64,000 nt of DNA from Rhizobium rhizogenes NBRC 13257 (GCF_000696095.1 NZ_BAYX01000002.1:534976-598975); one strand, 5' to 3'; numbered from the stretch's first letter, positions 37,805-47,226 are shown. The notes: generated from the letters alone by a model not told the origin. Made by a program: numbers and translations.

Positions 37805-38056
37805 CTATGGCCATACGAGATCTTCGTCGGCACTGGCGAACCAGCCTGTCTTTCCGAGCTTGACGGTGACCTTGCCATCTTCGGGGCCGGTGACGAAGAA
37901 GTCATGAGGCGTTCGAGCTTCTCCAGTTGGTGGGGCCACCGTCACGGCGCTGGATAAAGGCCGCCGCTTCCCGCAGGCTCGCGGACCGATCGAATTCGAC
38001 CTGTCGGGCATAGCTCCCGTAAGACACTCTCGCGATCGCGCAACGAGTACATGAAC
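37805..38056 (-). pseudogene. Remnant of a small gene, frameshifted
   Basis: Two minus-strand frames look coding in succession. The first reads VEFDRSASLREAAAFIQRRD and ends at a stop near 37906. A second frame then gives HDFFVTGPEDGKVTVKLGKT and ends FASADEDLVWP at 37805. A single frameshift would join them. No complete start is evident. Parent family unknown. Confidence 0.3.
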
Positions 38057-38058
38057 AA

Positions 38059-39684
38059 CTAGATTTGTTGTCCTATCAAGTTGAGAACGCCTTCGACAAT
38101 CGATCTTGCAGCGTCGCGGCTCACCGCGTCGTTTGTGTGAACAGCGTTGTTGCGAACTTTGATCCATTCCTCGATGCGGCCAGAATTGACATTGCGGATC
38201 AAATTCTGAGCGGCGGCTACTTCTATTAATTGGCGAATGCTCATCGGTCGAGAATTACGGTTCCAATCTGCCTTGTCTAGTCTCTTGCGGAGCGTAGACT
38301 CCAGCAATCCCATTGCCGAAATAACCGCCGCGCGGTACTCGCGCTTCTCAAGGAGGCGGGTTGGTTCGAGCCTTTCTTGGTCATCGTGTGGCACCACCAT
38401 GCGGAGCGCTTCAACCAATCGCGAGATGCCATCATCACTCTCGGCATCGAGGTCGATCCGCGTGATTAGATGCCTGTTGAGGTTCACTGCCCTCGGGGGA
38501 TCGTTCAGATCCCCGACGACAATTATTTGGGGGGCACGTCCATCAACAAGGTTCGGCTCTCTCACACGGCTCATTGCAAGACGGAGCTCGGCTGAAGTCC
38601 AAGCACTGCCAACTTCAACAACGATTGCGACAGCCCTATCCATCAGCGCATCGATCTTTGCGCTGATGGAGTCTCCGGGCGACACAACGTCGTCTGCTGT
38701 TACCGGTACCAATCCGATGTTGGAAACAGCGGAAAACACGCGCTCACGATAGACAGGCAATCGATGCAACGGCACCGCGAAGAAAACTAGTCTTGAACTG
38801 GACTCCTTTGGAAGCTTCAGCTCTCGAAGAGGGGCTTCTTCGGTGACGGTGCTGACATCCAACACGTTGCCGCGCCAGTGTGCTGCCAGCTCGTCGAACG
38901 CAGCAACTAAGACCTCGCCATACTGTTCCTTTTTTGTCTTTGGCAGATTGATGAGGGTAACGCCGCGCCGCGCAAACCGCGCAACATCCGCTGCCTGTGC
39001 ACCTACGGCGATCGCATAGGCCTGTCTGCGGGTTTTGCCCAAGCGTTGCGCTACAACTTGCCAGACCTGTCGGAAGTCGGGGTCGTCGAGGCTGTATCCT
39101 ATGAGAACAGCTGTCTTGGTGATCAGCAAATTGGCAAGGTAGGTTGCGATCAGCGGATACTTGGTGAGGAAAGCATCGTAGTCGCCTTCGGTTACGACGA
39201 GTCTTGAGGGATGTCGCAGATCGCCATGCAGCTTCAGTAAGATGGTCCCGTCATGTGTGATGTCGAGCGACAGCTGCTCCTCATCGACCACGGGGTTCAC
39301 GTATCTAGGGATGAGATCGTACTGCTTTTCCAGAAGAAAATCGAAGTTCGTGGTGCAGACTAGGTCGAACTTAATCGTGCAAAAAGCGCGGTGAGCTTCG
39401 CCGGGCAGAGCATCCCGTTGGTGCAGAATTTCGGAAAGTCTTTCAATGAGACGGGCTCGGCCAAACTCATGTTCGTAGGCGGACATGGCGTCGATAGGAT
39501 TCTTTGCTGCGAAATCCGTAAGATCGTCCTCAAAGGCTTTGCCAAGATCGTCCCACAAAGGCATTTTTTTGCCGGCCGGCAAGATTGCGTTAAGCGACAT
39601 ACCTGCTCCAACGACAGGTAGCCATCGACCTTTAACCAAGTCATCAAGCAATGGTCTTGGAAAGTATTGCAGATATTTGGTCAT
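38059..39684 (-). CDS. SIR2 - TIR-like - HEPN-like predicted defence effector
   Basis: A 541-residue protein with three parts. Residues 1 to about 270 are a SIR2 domain: GAGMS at 26-30, TTNFD at 111-115, and LHGD with His153, so the NAD-binding and catalytic Asn/His are present. Residues about 285-430 resemble a TIR/nucleoside-deoxyribosyltransferase-like fold (LVFFAVPLHRLPVYRERVF; DRAVAIVVEVGSAWTSAELRLAM). The C-terminus (about 440-541) is a helical DUF4145/HEPN-like domain with R511-NNAV-H516. SIR2 defence proteins destroy NAD+ upon infection. It lies 58 bases after the SMC-like ATPase gene on the same strand. The ATG at 39684 was preferred over an upstream in-frame codon inside the gap. 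Confidence 0.85.
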   Translation of the reverse strand: MTKYLQYFPRPLLDDLVKGRWLPVVGAGMSLNAILPAGKKMPLWDDLGKAFEDDLTDFAAKNPIDAMSAYEHEFGRARLIERLSEILHQRDALPGEAHRAFCTIKFDLVCTTNFDFLLEKQYDLIPRYVNPVVDEEQLSLDITHDGTILLKLHGDLRHPSRLVVTEGDYDAFLTKYPLIATYLANLLITKTAVLIGYSLDDPDFRQVWQVVAQRLGKTRRQAYAIAVGAQAADVARFARRGVTLINLPKTKKEQYGEVLVAAFDELAAHWRGNVLDVSTVTEEAPLRELKLPKESSSRLVFFAVPLHRLPVYRERVFSAVSNIGLVPVTADDVVSPGDSISAKIDALMDRAVAIVVEVGSAWTSAELRLAMSRVREPNLVDGRAPQIIVVGDLNDPPRAVNLNRHLITRIDLDAESDDGISRLVEALRMVVPHDDQERLEPTRLLEKREYRAAVISAMGLLESTLRKRLDKADWNRNSRPMSIRQLIEVAAAQNLIRNVNSGRIEEWIKVRNNAVHTNDAVSRDAARSIVEGVLNLIGQQI

Positions 39685-39742
39685 CTTGGGTTCCAACTCG
39701 ACCGTGTGCAAACTGCAAAGCAAACACCGCTCCAGTGTCAGA

Positions 39743-42700
39743 CTAGGAGTACAGCACACCAATTACTTTGCGCGCGGATATGATGGTGGGGACGCCGTGC
39801 GTTGCCTCCAAGTATGCAGTCGCTACGACCAAGGAAGATCCCAGGCCGCCAATTGTTTCCAGCTGTCGCAAGTGGCTCCACTTGCCGGGCAGGCGAGCAC
39901 CGACCCTCTTGAAAACGTTGGCGCCGTCATCCAGAGCTACCGCAACGAGACGTCCTTCCCAAAGATCCAGATCTTGCGCCGAAAGTTCCGCGCCGCCGAG
40001 GATGATCTGGCCCGGCAGTGCCAATGGAATCGCGCTCTCTTCTTTCACGCGATAGGCGACTGCGACCTGTGCCAGTTCGGGCACCTCTTCAATTTGGATC
40101 GCTTCGTTGCCGCCAGGAGGTGGTGGCATGTCACTAAAGATCGCGCCAACGATTCTATGTAATCGGATCTGGCTCTCATCAAAGGTTAAAGTTGGGCGGC
40201 GAACGCGGGGATCTGGCATCTGGGCCGCGAGCGAAACTCCGATCGAGCCGGTAGACTTCACCAAACGCCGCGCCAGCACCTGGCCCCTCGGGCGTGCGAT
40301 GACTAGATTTTGATCACTCCCCGGATATGGATCCACGTCGACGATCGCCACCGATCCAGAGGGAATGGCGAATCCTAAAGTTTCGCCCCGAACGTAGTAT
40401 AGCGCCTTGTTTTGGAACCAGTTGCCGATCACCTGCTCGTCGGGAACGTCCTGCGATCCGCCTTCCGGCGCGCTGCCAACGAATGCGGCAATGTCAGGGA
40501 AGACCGGTACCGCGAAACCCGGTACCGAAATTGCCTTCAACGGAACGATGTTGTTCGCAGCTCCCGCGTGAGTAAGCGGCTCGCGCCATCGATAGAGGCG
40601 GAACTGCTCGTGGACGTCCTCGATGGCGGTGCGCAGCTGGGCGAAATGCGCCGCAACGGCCTTCACGTCGCCATACGTGATGGATGGCTTCTGATGGTGT
40701 GAGGCATTGAGGATTCGCCTTGCCTCCGCGTCGGAGGCAAGGCCAGGATGGTCGACGAATCGCTTAAGAATAGGATTGCGGAACAGTTCCCCCTGATTAG
40801 AAGCGATCAACCCCCTCAAGCGATCGACGAGTGGTGATAGGGTGAGCGCTTGGGTCGCACTTGTGTAAGCTGGATGCGTCGTCTCGTCGAACAGGTCGCC
40901 CAGCCGGACTTCGAGGAAAACTCGCAGCGCGGAGGCATAGTCCTGCGCTTTCACTGCATCGTCTGGGTTGTTGACGAATTCATCTTTTTTTCGATCGACT
41001 TCCTCTACCGCCAGCGACATGCCGAGCTTTGGACGGACGCGATTGACGGGATGGACCGACAGGTGCTCGACGGAATCGCTTGGCCGATTCTCGGCCACAA
41101 GGGAGCGTGCAAACTTCCGATCATGCGTAGTCACCAGCAGTTGAGCTTGGGTGTCGGCCAACTTCGACAAGCCTCGTGCCAGCCGCTCTCGGTTGTCATT
41201 ATCGAGCAGTTCTTGGGGATCATCCAGGACTAACGTCCGCAGACCGCCTCGGGACCTCAGGACGTGTTCCCTGAATGCTAGAAAGAATCCAAGCAAGGCG
41301 GCTCGAAGCGAGGATGCATTGGAGATGTGCTGTGCCGGCGCTTCTACGCCTTGTCGGCCCACCCGAAGCTCGAGAACGCCCCTGGCATCCATGGCGGTTC
41401 CTGTTAGATCCGGGGCGAAATCCGTTGCATTTCTGAACATTTCCTTGCGCCAGTATTCCGAGCGACTGTGGAGCCTGGACCGCAGGCCATCCACTTGGGT
41501 GTGGGCAAGTGCTCCGAGTGGTGTGATGAACGCAAGAGCCTTCACAGCTTTCCGGCACGCTTCTATGCGGTCCAATCCGTTGACGTATTCGGCGCGTGCT
41601 CGCTCCATTCGCTCGACATGTCCCAAAGCCCTGTTGAGGGGAGTCACGCCCTCGACGATCGAAAGGAGCGTCGCCAGCCTGCTTCCGACCGCTCGCTCAG
41701 CATCGACGCCTTCGGACTCGCCCTTCAGGACGATCGTCCAAATCTTGCGGATATCTGCTGCGCTCGAGACTCGCCACTGGGCGAAGGCCGACGCCCGCAC
41801 GATCCTGCCAAGCATCTGCCGAAGTGCCCTTGCATCTGACAGGCCATCGGGGAAGGTCGGTGTTTCGGGCTCCTGGAATACCGGCATTGCAGCGACTCGC
41901 TCGTCGAACAGCTGGGCCGCATCTGCCTTGAGTGCATGCAAAGCACCCGCGAATACCTCTGTCGCGAACAGCTCGTCGATCAGGCCGATGCGCAGCAGAT
42001 CGACCGGTGCGGTCGGCAAGTCGGCCCCCACCTCGCGTTTGATGCCATCGGGTAGCTCCTGAAGGAGTCTCCCAATCCAGTAAGACGACCATTCTCCAAT
42101 GGTCCGAGCCATCGTCTCCCTGTCCTTGGCAGCGTCCTCAAGGTCCTTGCGGATCAGATTGCCGGTCACCGGATCTTGCAACTCATCCAGAGACCTGCTG
42201 CAAATCGGACACTCGGTTCCATTCTCAAGAGAATGCTGATGCATCCAGGCGGAAACCCTGGCGTAGAGCTGGGCACGACATGCCCGATTAGGGTCGAGCG
42301 CCAACTGGCTCAGTATCATAGCCTGGGCTTGTACTTCTGCGAGGAGCCCACAGATTGTCTTTTCGTCGCCGTCCTCCATTTTCAGGGTCGACAGCTTCGC
42401 GATGGCAGGTAAAGTCTTGGCGTGGTTCAGCTGTTCAATGGCGGGGCGAATGCTCTTCTCGAGATCGTCTCGTGATTGCTTGTTCTCCGGATTGAAGTGA
42501 CTCCCGAGAACCTTGGTGGCAGAAGCTAGTCCTACCGCTTTAAGATCGTAAAAATGCTTGGAGATGGTCTCTAGACGGGTCTTGCAATTAGCTTGATGAA
42601 TGTTCGGCGCCGGCTCATCCAATGCCATCACCTCGTACTCCAAAAGTTCTCGAGCGAGGTCGTCGGCAGGTTCGCGATATCGGGTTTGGGTCTTTTCGGA

Positions 42701-43645
42701 GAGCTCTTCAAGCTCTGGCACACTGCGTTTTTCGATGCGGTCAGAAAGCTTCTCGGAGTGTTTGGACAGATCGACGAGATCAGACAATCCGGTGAGGCGC
42801 GCAACGGCCTCGCCCAATTGGGAGACGGAGCCCACGGATAGGAACGGCAGGAGTGCTGGCATTGTAGTAGCTATCCGCCATGCAACCGGATCAAGACCAA
42901 TTGATTCGAGATCAGGTGGCGTCTCTATGATCTTGCCTCTCGGCGCGCGAGACTGAGAACGTCGAAGGGTGGGCAGCAAGTTGCCATCGCCATCGCTGAA
43001 TGTGAGCTCCACCCATGTGTCCGCTGGGATCGGCGCGCCGTCTGCGGGCAGATCGCTTTCGGCGTCGGGCATAGGCGTGACTGCCGACATCGCATGTGCC
43101 GACGTTTCCGCATCGTTGCGCCTTACCTCACAGTTGAATTCGGTCGGGCCGGCTTCGGGCTGGCGTTGCGATCGAATCAGATGGCCCGTCAGGCACCATA
43201 CGATCGCATTGGCGATGGACGTCTTCCCGGATCCATTGGCGCCTTCAAGTAGGGTTACGTTTTTTTTAGGAGAGAAGTCGAAATCCTCGGGTGGCTCATT
43301 GGCGCGGCCATAGGCATGCAGACCAGCGAAGCGGTGCGCTTTCAGCCCCAGGAGATGAAGAAGCAGCTTCGGCTTGGAGATCGGTCCATCTGCATGCGAA
43401 GCAATGGTTGGAGGCTCGGAGCCGACCAAATTAATGACCGCGTCGGCGTCGGGTGCGTTTTGGTTCGCCGTCCACTTATTCGGGTTTCGACGATACCAAT
43501 CTAAGATCGCTCGAGCGTCGTCGGACGCGATCTCAAGTATTTTTCCATCGGTCAATGCTATAGATCGACCGCTCACAAGATCCGCTAACAGTACGTCCGT
43601 GGTCAGAAGATGAAGCTCTCTAATCGCGCTTTGATTCTCGGTCAT
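39743..43645 (-). CDS. SMC/Rad50-like ATPase with degenerate S24 (LexA-like) C-terminal domains
   Basis: A 1300-residue protein with GGGGAG before the ATG. Walker A is GANGSGKTS at 135-142. A zinc-hook-like Cys pair, C479PIC482, sits between helical segments, and the second ATPase half has LRTLVLDDPQELLDN (about 805) with a TTHDRKF switch His. The last 250 residues look like tandem S24/LexA-type folds: YVRGETLGFAIPSGSVAIVD...QVLARRLVKS, and again IPLALPGQIILGG...NVFKRVG. Catalytic Ser and Lys of S24 peptidases are replaced (Thr and Arg in the first unit). The gene leads into the SIR2 gene, 58 bases downstream. It recalls SMC-plus-effector defence systems such as Lamassu, but the C-terminus is different. 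Confidence 0.85.
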   Translation of the reverse strand: MTENQSAIRELHLLTTDVLLADLVSGRSIALTDGKILEIASDDARAILDWYRRNPNKWTANQNAPDADAVINLVGSEPPTIASHADGPISKPKLLLHLLGLKAHRFAGLHAYGRANEPPEDFDFSPKKNVTLLEGANGSGKTSIANAIVWCLTGHLIRSQRQPEAGPTEFNCEVRRNDAETSAHAMSAVTPMPDAESDLPADGAPIPADTWVELTFSDGDGNLLPTLRRSQSRAPRGKIIETPPDLESIGLDPVAWRIATTMPALLPFLSVGSVSQLGEAVARLTGLSDLVDLSKHSEKLSDRIEKRSVPELEELSEKTQTRYREPADDLARELLEYEVMALDEPAPNIHQANCKTRLETISKHFYDLKAVGLASATKVLGSHFNPENKQSRDDLEKSIRPAIEQLNHAKTLPAIAKLSTLKMEDGDEKTICGLLAEVQAQAMILSQLALDPNRACRAQLYARVSAWMHQHSLENGTECPICSRSLDELQDPVTGNLIRKDLEDAAKDRETMARTIGEWSSYWIGRLLQELPDGIKREVGADLPTAPVDLLRIGLIDELFATEVFAGALHALKADAAQLFDERVAAMPVFQEPETPTFPDGLSDARALRQMLGRIVRASAFAQWRVSSAADIRKIWTIVLKGESEGVDAERAVGSRLATLLSIVEGVTPLNRALGHVERMERARAEYVNGLDRIEACRKAVKALAFITPLGALAHTQVDGLRSRLHSRSEYWRKEMFRNATDFAPDLTGTAMDARGVLELRVGRQGVEAPAQHISNASSLRAALLGFFLAFREHVLRSRGGLRTLVLDDPQELLDNDNRERLARGLSKLADTQAQLLVTTHDRKFARSLVAENRPSDSVEHLSVHPVNRVRPKLGMSLAVEEVDRKKDEFVNNPDDAVKAQDYASALRVFLEVRLGDLFDETTHPAYTSATQALTLSPLVDRLRGLIASNQGELFRNPILKRFVDHPGLASDAEARRILNASHHQKPSITYGDVKAVAAHFAQLRTAIEDVHEQFRLYRWREPLTHAGAANNIVPLKAISVPGFAVPVFPDIAAFVGSAPEGGSQDVPDEQVIGNWFQNKALYYVRGETLGFAIPSGSVAIVDVDPYPGSDQNLVIARPRGQVLARRLVKSTGSIGVSLAAQMPDPRVRRPTLTFDESQIRLHRIVGAIFSDMPPPPGGNEAIQIEEVPELAQVAVAYRVKEESAIPLALPGQIILGGAELSAQDLDLWEGRLVAVALDDGANVFKRVGARLPGKWSHLRQLETIGGLGSSLVVATAYLEATHGVPTIISARKVIGVLYS

Positions 43646-44007
43646 CAATTGCTCCCCATGTTGGTGACAATTGAACAACGACTCTTGGTTGTCTAGTGCG
43701 CTGGTTCGATTCGCGCGAAGTTTCGAAAGAAGCCGCCAGGAATGACCCGTGATGAGCTGTCGGACTCTAACGAAGAGCACCTTAGACTGATCACATTCGA
43801 AGATATGCGACCTGCTGGGTGAATGATCTCGAACGCGGTTGGCGCCGGCGTTGACATGTGCCTCGGAGCACAACAAATATTCTATTGACGCCGGCCATTT
43901 TGTTCCCTATATGTTCCGATATGGGACACAATCTTCGAATATCCACGATCCGTTGACACTGAACGCCGCTCCTGCGGCCGGTATCATCGTGTGTTGGATT
44001 TTCGAAC
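43646..44007. promoter_or_regulatory. Divergent intergenic region between ATPase-SIR2 and FtsH-like operons
   Basis: About 360 bases separating two divergent operons. No convincing gene. The segment 43860-43960 is AT-rich and includes a short inverted ATGTTCC/GGGACA-like area (ATGTTCCGATATGGGACA, 43911-43928). Promoters for both operons are expected here. Confidence 0.4.
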
Positions 44008-44631
44008 ATGGAAAAGCTTGCTGCTGACCACTCCATTCTCGACGCGGCCTTTCGTGAAGCGTCACTGAACATTTTCTTTCCACTAGCCACAGTCCGCTGC
44101 CCCGATCGACCAGCCTTCAGGAACCAGATCGCGCGCGATCTTGGCTGCCTTTTGGACGTGGACGACACGGTCATCGCCTGGTCCTGCCTGTGCTTCGGCG
44201 TCCACGTCGAGGATCGCGTACACGTGGTCGATTTTATGGTCGATCATTTCGACGGAACGCGCGAGTTCCTTGACGTAGTCGAGTTCTTCGGAGACCCCGC
44301 GGTGACGGAGACGATCGCATGCATGAGGCGACGGCACCGTTTCGTCACTTTGGGCGAAATCTATTCCGGACATCGGCTTCAGAATGCGAAGGACTTGCTG
44401 CGCTATGGAAGGCATCGCACGCCTCTTAACGATCGCGTGAGACTGCTAGCCGCCCTGGACGAGGCCGGGTCCATGATGATCGGCGAAACGTTCAGCCTCT
44501 TTCGGGAGGTGCCGCCTCTGACAGCGATCGCATGGATGACGCTGCATAGGTTCATCTCTATCGATCTCGACGAAGCGCCGATCGGGCCGGACACCTTGAT
44601 CCGTCGCTCTAGCAACGAGGTGGTGCGATGA
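44008..44631 (+). CDS. Unknown protein, first gene of FtsH-like operon (TnsA-N-like pattern)
   Basis: A 207-residue soluble protein. Part of it, RPAFRNQIARDLGCLLDVDDTVIAW...VHVVDFMVDHFDG...FLDVVEFFG, has the order of the TnsA N-terminal nuclease fold (helix, strand with W, D-F-x-V, then D-V-V), but the catalytic Lys is missing. The resemblance is weak. Its stop overlaps the next gene by ATGA, so translation is coupled. Confidence 0.6.
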   Translation: MEKLAADHSILDAAFREASLNIFFPLATVRCPDRPAFRNQIARDLGCLLDVDDTVIAWSCLCFGVHVEDRVHVVDFMVDHFDGTREFLDVVEFFGDPAVTETIACMRRRHRFVTLGEIYSGHRLQNAKDLLRYGRHRTPLNDRVRLLAALDEAGSMMIGETFSLFREVPPLTAIAWMTLHRFISIDLDEAPIGPDTLIRRSSNEVVR

Positions 44632-46502
44632 ACCGGCGACGCACTACCACCATGACCATCGCTTCCGCGACCTATGGAATCGCCCTGAAGGCCGCGATGA
44701 GGCTCGGGGGCGCCTTCGTGAAAGGAGCGAACTTCCGGCAAACGGTCGTCATCGTGAGATTGCCTTTGCAGGCGGACGAAAGAGGTTACGAAACCGCGGC
44801 TGGGCTGCTGATCAAAGGCGCCCCCGAACTTGCTGGCTTCCTGCTTTTGAGAGCTGACGTCACGCGGAGGGGCGTTCTTGACGTTGAAAAGCTGGACGAC
44901 GCTCTCGATCTCGGCCGTCCGCTCATCGTTCTGTGGCCCGCCAGCTTGACGGTGCCTACGTATATCATTGCGGCAGCGGACAGAATTGTCGACGTCCATC
45001 CAGTCCGAGCATATCATCTCGTTTCCGCCGTCAAGCAAGTCGAGGGGCAGACGCTGGACATCAGCGAGGCGGTCAAGCTTCTTGAATACCCTCTTCATTG
45101 CATGTTCGCCGCATTGCGCGCCGGACGTCCTACTGAGTTAGTCCTGAAGCGGCTTCAAGCTTCGTGTTCTGCCTCCGGTTTGCCGCCCGCGGCCCCCGGC
45201 CTCGACGAGCTCGAAGGCTACGGCGACGCACGAGACTGGGGACTTGCGTTGGCGGAGGATATCCGGGCTTGGGGCAGGGGTGAGATCCCATGGTCGGAGG
45301 TCGACCGAGGTATTCTCCTCAGTGGGCCGCCAGGATCGGGGAAGACGCTTTTCGCCTCTGCGCTGGCTCGCACCTGCGGAATCGAAATCGTCGCGACGTC
45401 TGTCAGCCGGTGGCAGTCGATGGGACATTTGGGCGACATGCTCGGGGCAATGCGGAAAAGTTTTCAGGAGGCTGCCTCAAAGAAACCGTGCATCCTTTTT
45501 CTCGACGAGCTCGACAGCATTGGAGACCGGGCCAGTTTTAAGGGCGATCATGTCCAGTACTCGACGCAGGTCGTAAATGGCCTGCTGGAACTCGTCGATG
45601 GGCACGACCGTCTCGAGGGCGTCGTGTTGGTGGGCGCCACAAATTTCCCTGAAAAGATCGACCCCGCACTCCGGCGGGCCGGTCGACTAGATCGCCACCT
45701 CGAAATTCTCTTGCCGAGCACAGAAACCCGAATGTCGTTGTGCCGGCGATATATCCGCACTGATATGCGTGCGGGCGATATCGAACGTATCGTTCTGGCC
45801 ACTCTCGGTTTCAGTGGCGCGGACTTTGAAAAACTTGGCCGCGACGTGCGTAGAACTTCGCGAAAGGAGGCGATCGAAATCACTGCGGACATGGTTCTCG
45901 CTCTTCTTCCGCCCGCGCTGAAAATCGAAGGGGAGCGGCGGCGAACCGTGGCGGTGCACGAGGCCGGTCACGCTGTTGTCGGTATTCAGGTCGCCGTCGG
46001 ACGGTTGGAAAGCGTGGTTGTCGCTAGCGACATCCGCGGAAAACGGGTCGCCGCGGGACTTACTCACTTTGTTCTCGACGGTGACGTCGAGCGTGACAGG
46101 CAGACCTTCTTAAACCAGATCGCAATGCTGCTGGGAGGACGGCTGGCGGAAGAAGTCATTCTCGGATCGGCATATGAAGGATCGGGCGGCGAAGGGTCTG
46201 ATATCCACCACGCGACGGACCTCGCGACCTTGATGGAGGTTCAACTCGGCATGGGGGAGACGCTGGGTTATTTCCGGGCAAGCTCTTCGGTCGAGCTTGA
46301 GGAACTTCGCCGTCGGGTTCCCGCCGTGCGCGAACGCGTTGAGAACGTTCTTCTGAAGCAGTGGAAGCGCGCGCGAGCCATCGTCGAGGAGCATGTCGAT
46401 GTCATTGAGCTGGTGGCGTCGCAACTGGCTGCCAAGGGTCGTCTCGATGGGGCTGAAGTGGAACAGATGCTGTCGACGAAACGGCAGGAGACGTCGCCAT
46501 GA
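44628..46502 (+). CDS. Soluble FtsH-like AAA+ zinc metalloprotease
   Basis: A 624-residue protein. Residues 1-210 are an unrecognised domain without membrane helices. The AAA+ module has GPPGSGKTLFA (about 235), ILFLDELDSIGDR and an arginine-finger region (PALRRAGRLDRHLEI). The M41 peptidase domain has the zinc motif HEAGH (about 445) and the third ligand Asp in GSDIHHATDLATLM (about 524), so both activities look intact. True FtsH has two N-terminal membrane spans; this has none. ATGA overlaps link it to both neighbours. Confidence 0.88.
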   Translation: MNRRRTTTMTIASATYGIALKAAMRLGGAFVKGANFRQTVVIVRLPLQADERGYETAAGLLIKGAPELAGFLLLRADVTRRGVLDVEKLDDALDLGRPLIVLWPASLTVPTYIIAAADRIVDVHPVRAYHLVSAVKQVEGQTLDISEAVKLLEYPLHCMFAALRAGRPTELVLKRLQASCSASGLPPAAPGLDELEGYGDARDWGLALAEDIRAWGRGEIPWSEVDRGILLSGPPGSGKTLFASALARTCGIEIVATSVSRWQSMGHLGDMLGAMRKSFQEAASKKPCILFLDELDSIGDRASFKGDHVQYSTQVVNGLLELVDGHDRLEGVVLVGATNFPEKIDPALRRAGRLDRHLEILLPSTETRMSLCRRYIRTDMRAGDIERIVLATLGFSGADFEKLGRDVRRTSRKEAIEITADMVLALLPPALKIEGERRRTVAVHEAGHAVVGIQVAVGRLESVVVASDIRGKRVAAGLTHFVLDGDVERDRQTFLNQIAMLLGGRLAEEVILGSAYEGSGGEGSDIHHATDLATLMEVQLGMGETLGYFRASSSVELEELRRRVPAVRERVENVLLKQWKRARAIVEEHVDVIELVASQLAAKGRLDGAEVEQMLSTKRQETSP

Positions 46503-46801
46503 CGAACCCGAGGGACGCCTCCTGGAAGCTCGTCGTCAAGGGCCTGAAGAACAAGGCGGTCGCCGGCCGGAAAGGGATGATCGCCCAAGTGCTGAAGGAC
46601 GTCGGCGGTGACGCCGCGCCGGTTCGAGAGGCTAGGAAAGTTTTGCTGACGATGTCGGTCGATGCGCTCTCCGGAACGCCACGGTTTATCGACGTTCACG
46701 GAGAAGGAGAAGTCTGCTTGATCGCGTTCGCTGATCTCCTGGACATCCTGGCCGACCCTCCGCCAAGCTTGGCGGAGGTAATGGGCAGAGACGCAGGGTG
46801 A
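46499..46801 (+). CDS. Unknown 100-residue protein, third gene of FtsH-like operon
   Basis: Starts in an ATGA overlap with the protease gene. The first half is basic and helical (WKLVVKGLKNKAVAGRKGMIAQVLKDVGGD); the second is hydrophobic/acidic (VCLIAFADLLDILADPPPS). It could be an adaptor, substrate or inhibitor of the protease; this is inference from position only. Confidence 0.6.
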   Translation: MTNPRDASWKLVVKGLKNKAVAGRKGMIAQVLKDVGGDAAPVREARKVLLTMSVDALSGTPRFIDVHGEGEVCLIAFADLLDILADPPPSLAEVMGRDAG

Positions 46802-46916
46802 TCAAGACGATCGTCACGGTCCAAACGTGCTGCCGGGCTGGAAGACGCATCCGGTAAGCGTGGCCTCGATGGATTCGGGCATGTGTCGAAGTATCGCCTG
46901 CGTCGAGCGACCGCCT

Positions 46917-47201
46917 CTAAAAGGAGCGAGTAAAACGATTGTATTGTTCGATCCACGGACGCTCGATAACCACGTCGTCGACGAAGATTCTCCCGCCTTG
47001 GCGTATTTGGACTTCGTCCGGATTGCCGCGACGCCGCCCTTCTGGGAGGCAGGCGAGTGCCCGATCGAGGATCTCGAACGCGACGTTGCTCAGTTCGTAG
47101 CGTCTGCCGACCTCGCTGTTTTCCGCGCCGTCATACTTTCTGTGGAGATGCGTGAGGGCGTCCCGCCCGAGAACCTGGAGAATTAGCTGCATGTCGATCA
47201 T
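46917..47201 (-). CDS. Small hypothetical protein downstream of the methyltransferase
   Basis: A 94-residue frame, MIDMQLILQVLGRDALTHLH, with high third-position GC and coherent composition, 26 bases after the methyltransferase stop on the same strand. A plus-strand frame covers the same bases (to 47186) but has poorer codon character. No ribosome site of note. Function unknown. Confidence 0.45.
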   Translation of the reverse strand: MIDMQLILQVLGRDALTHLHRKYDGAENSEVGRRYELSNVAFEILDRALACLPEGRRRGNPDEVQIRQGGRIFVDDVVIERPWIEQYNRFTRSF

Positions 47202-47226
47202 GAGGTTTTACCTAACTGCGTACCGC

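Noticed and set aside
38059..43645. Calling the ATPase-SIR2 pair Lamassu
   Set aside because: The SMC-plus-effector logic is similar, but the ATPase size and C-terminal domains do not match what I know of LmuB, and no LmuC-like gene was found.
46827..47186. Plus-strand 119-codon frame
   Set aside because: It competes with a minus-strand frame of better codon character lying just after the methyltransferase gene; neither is certain.
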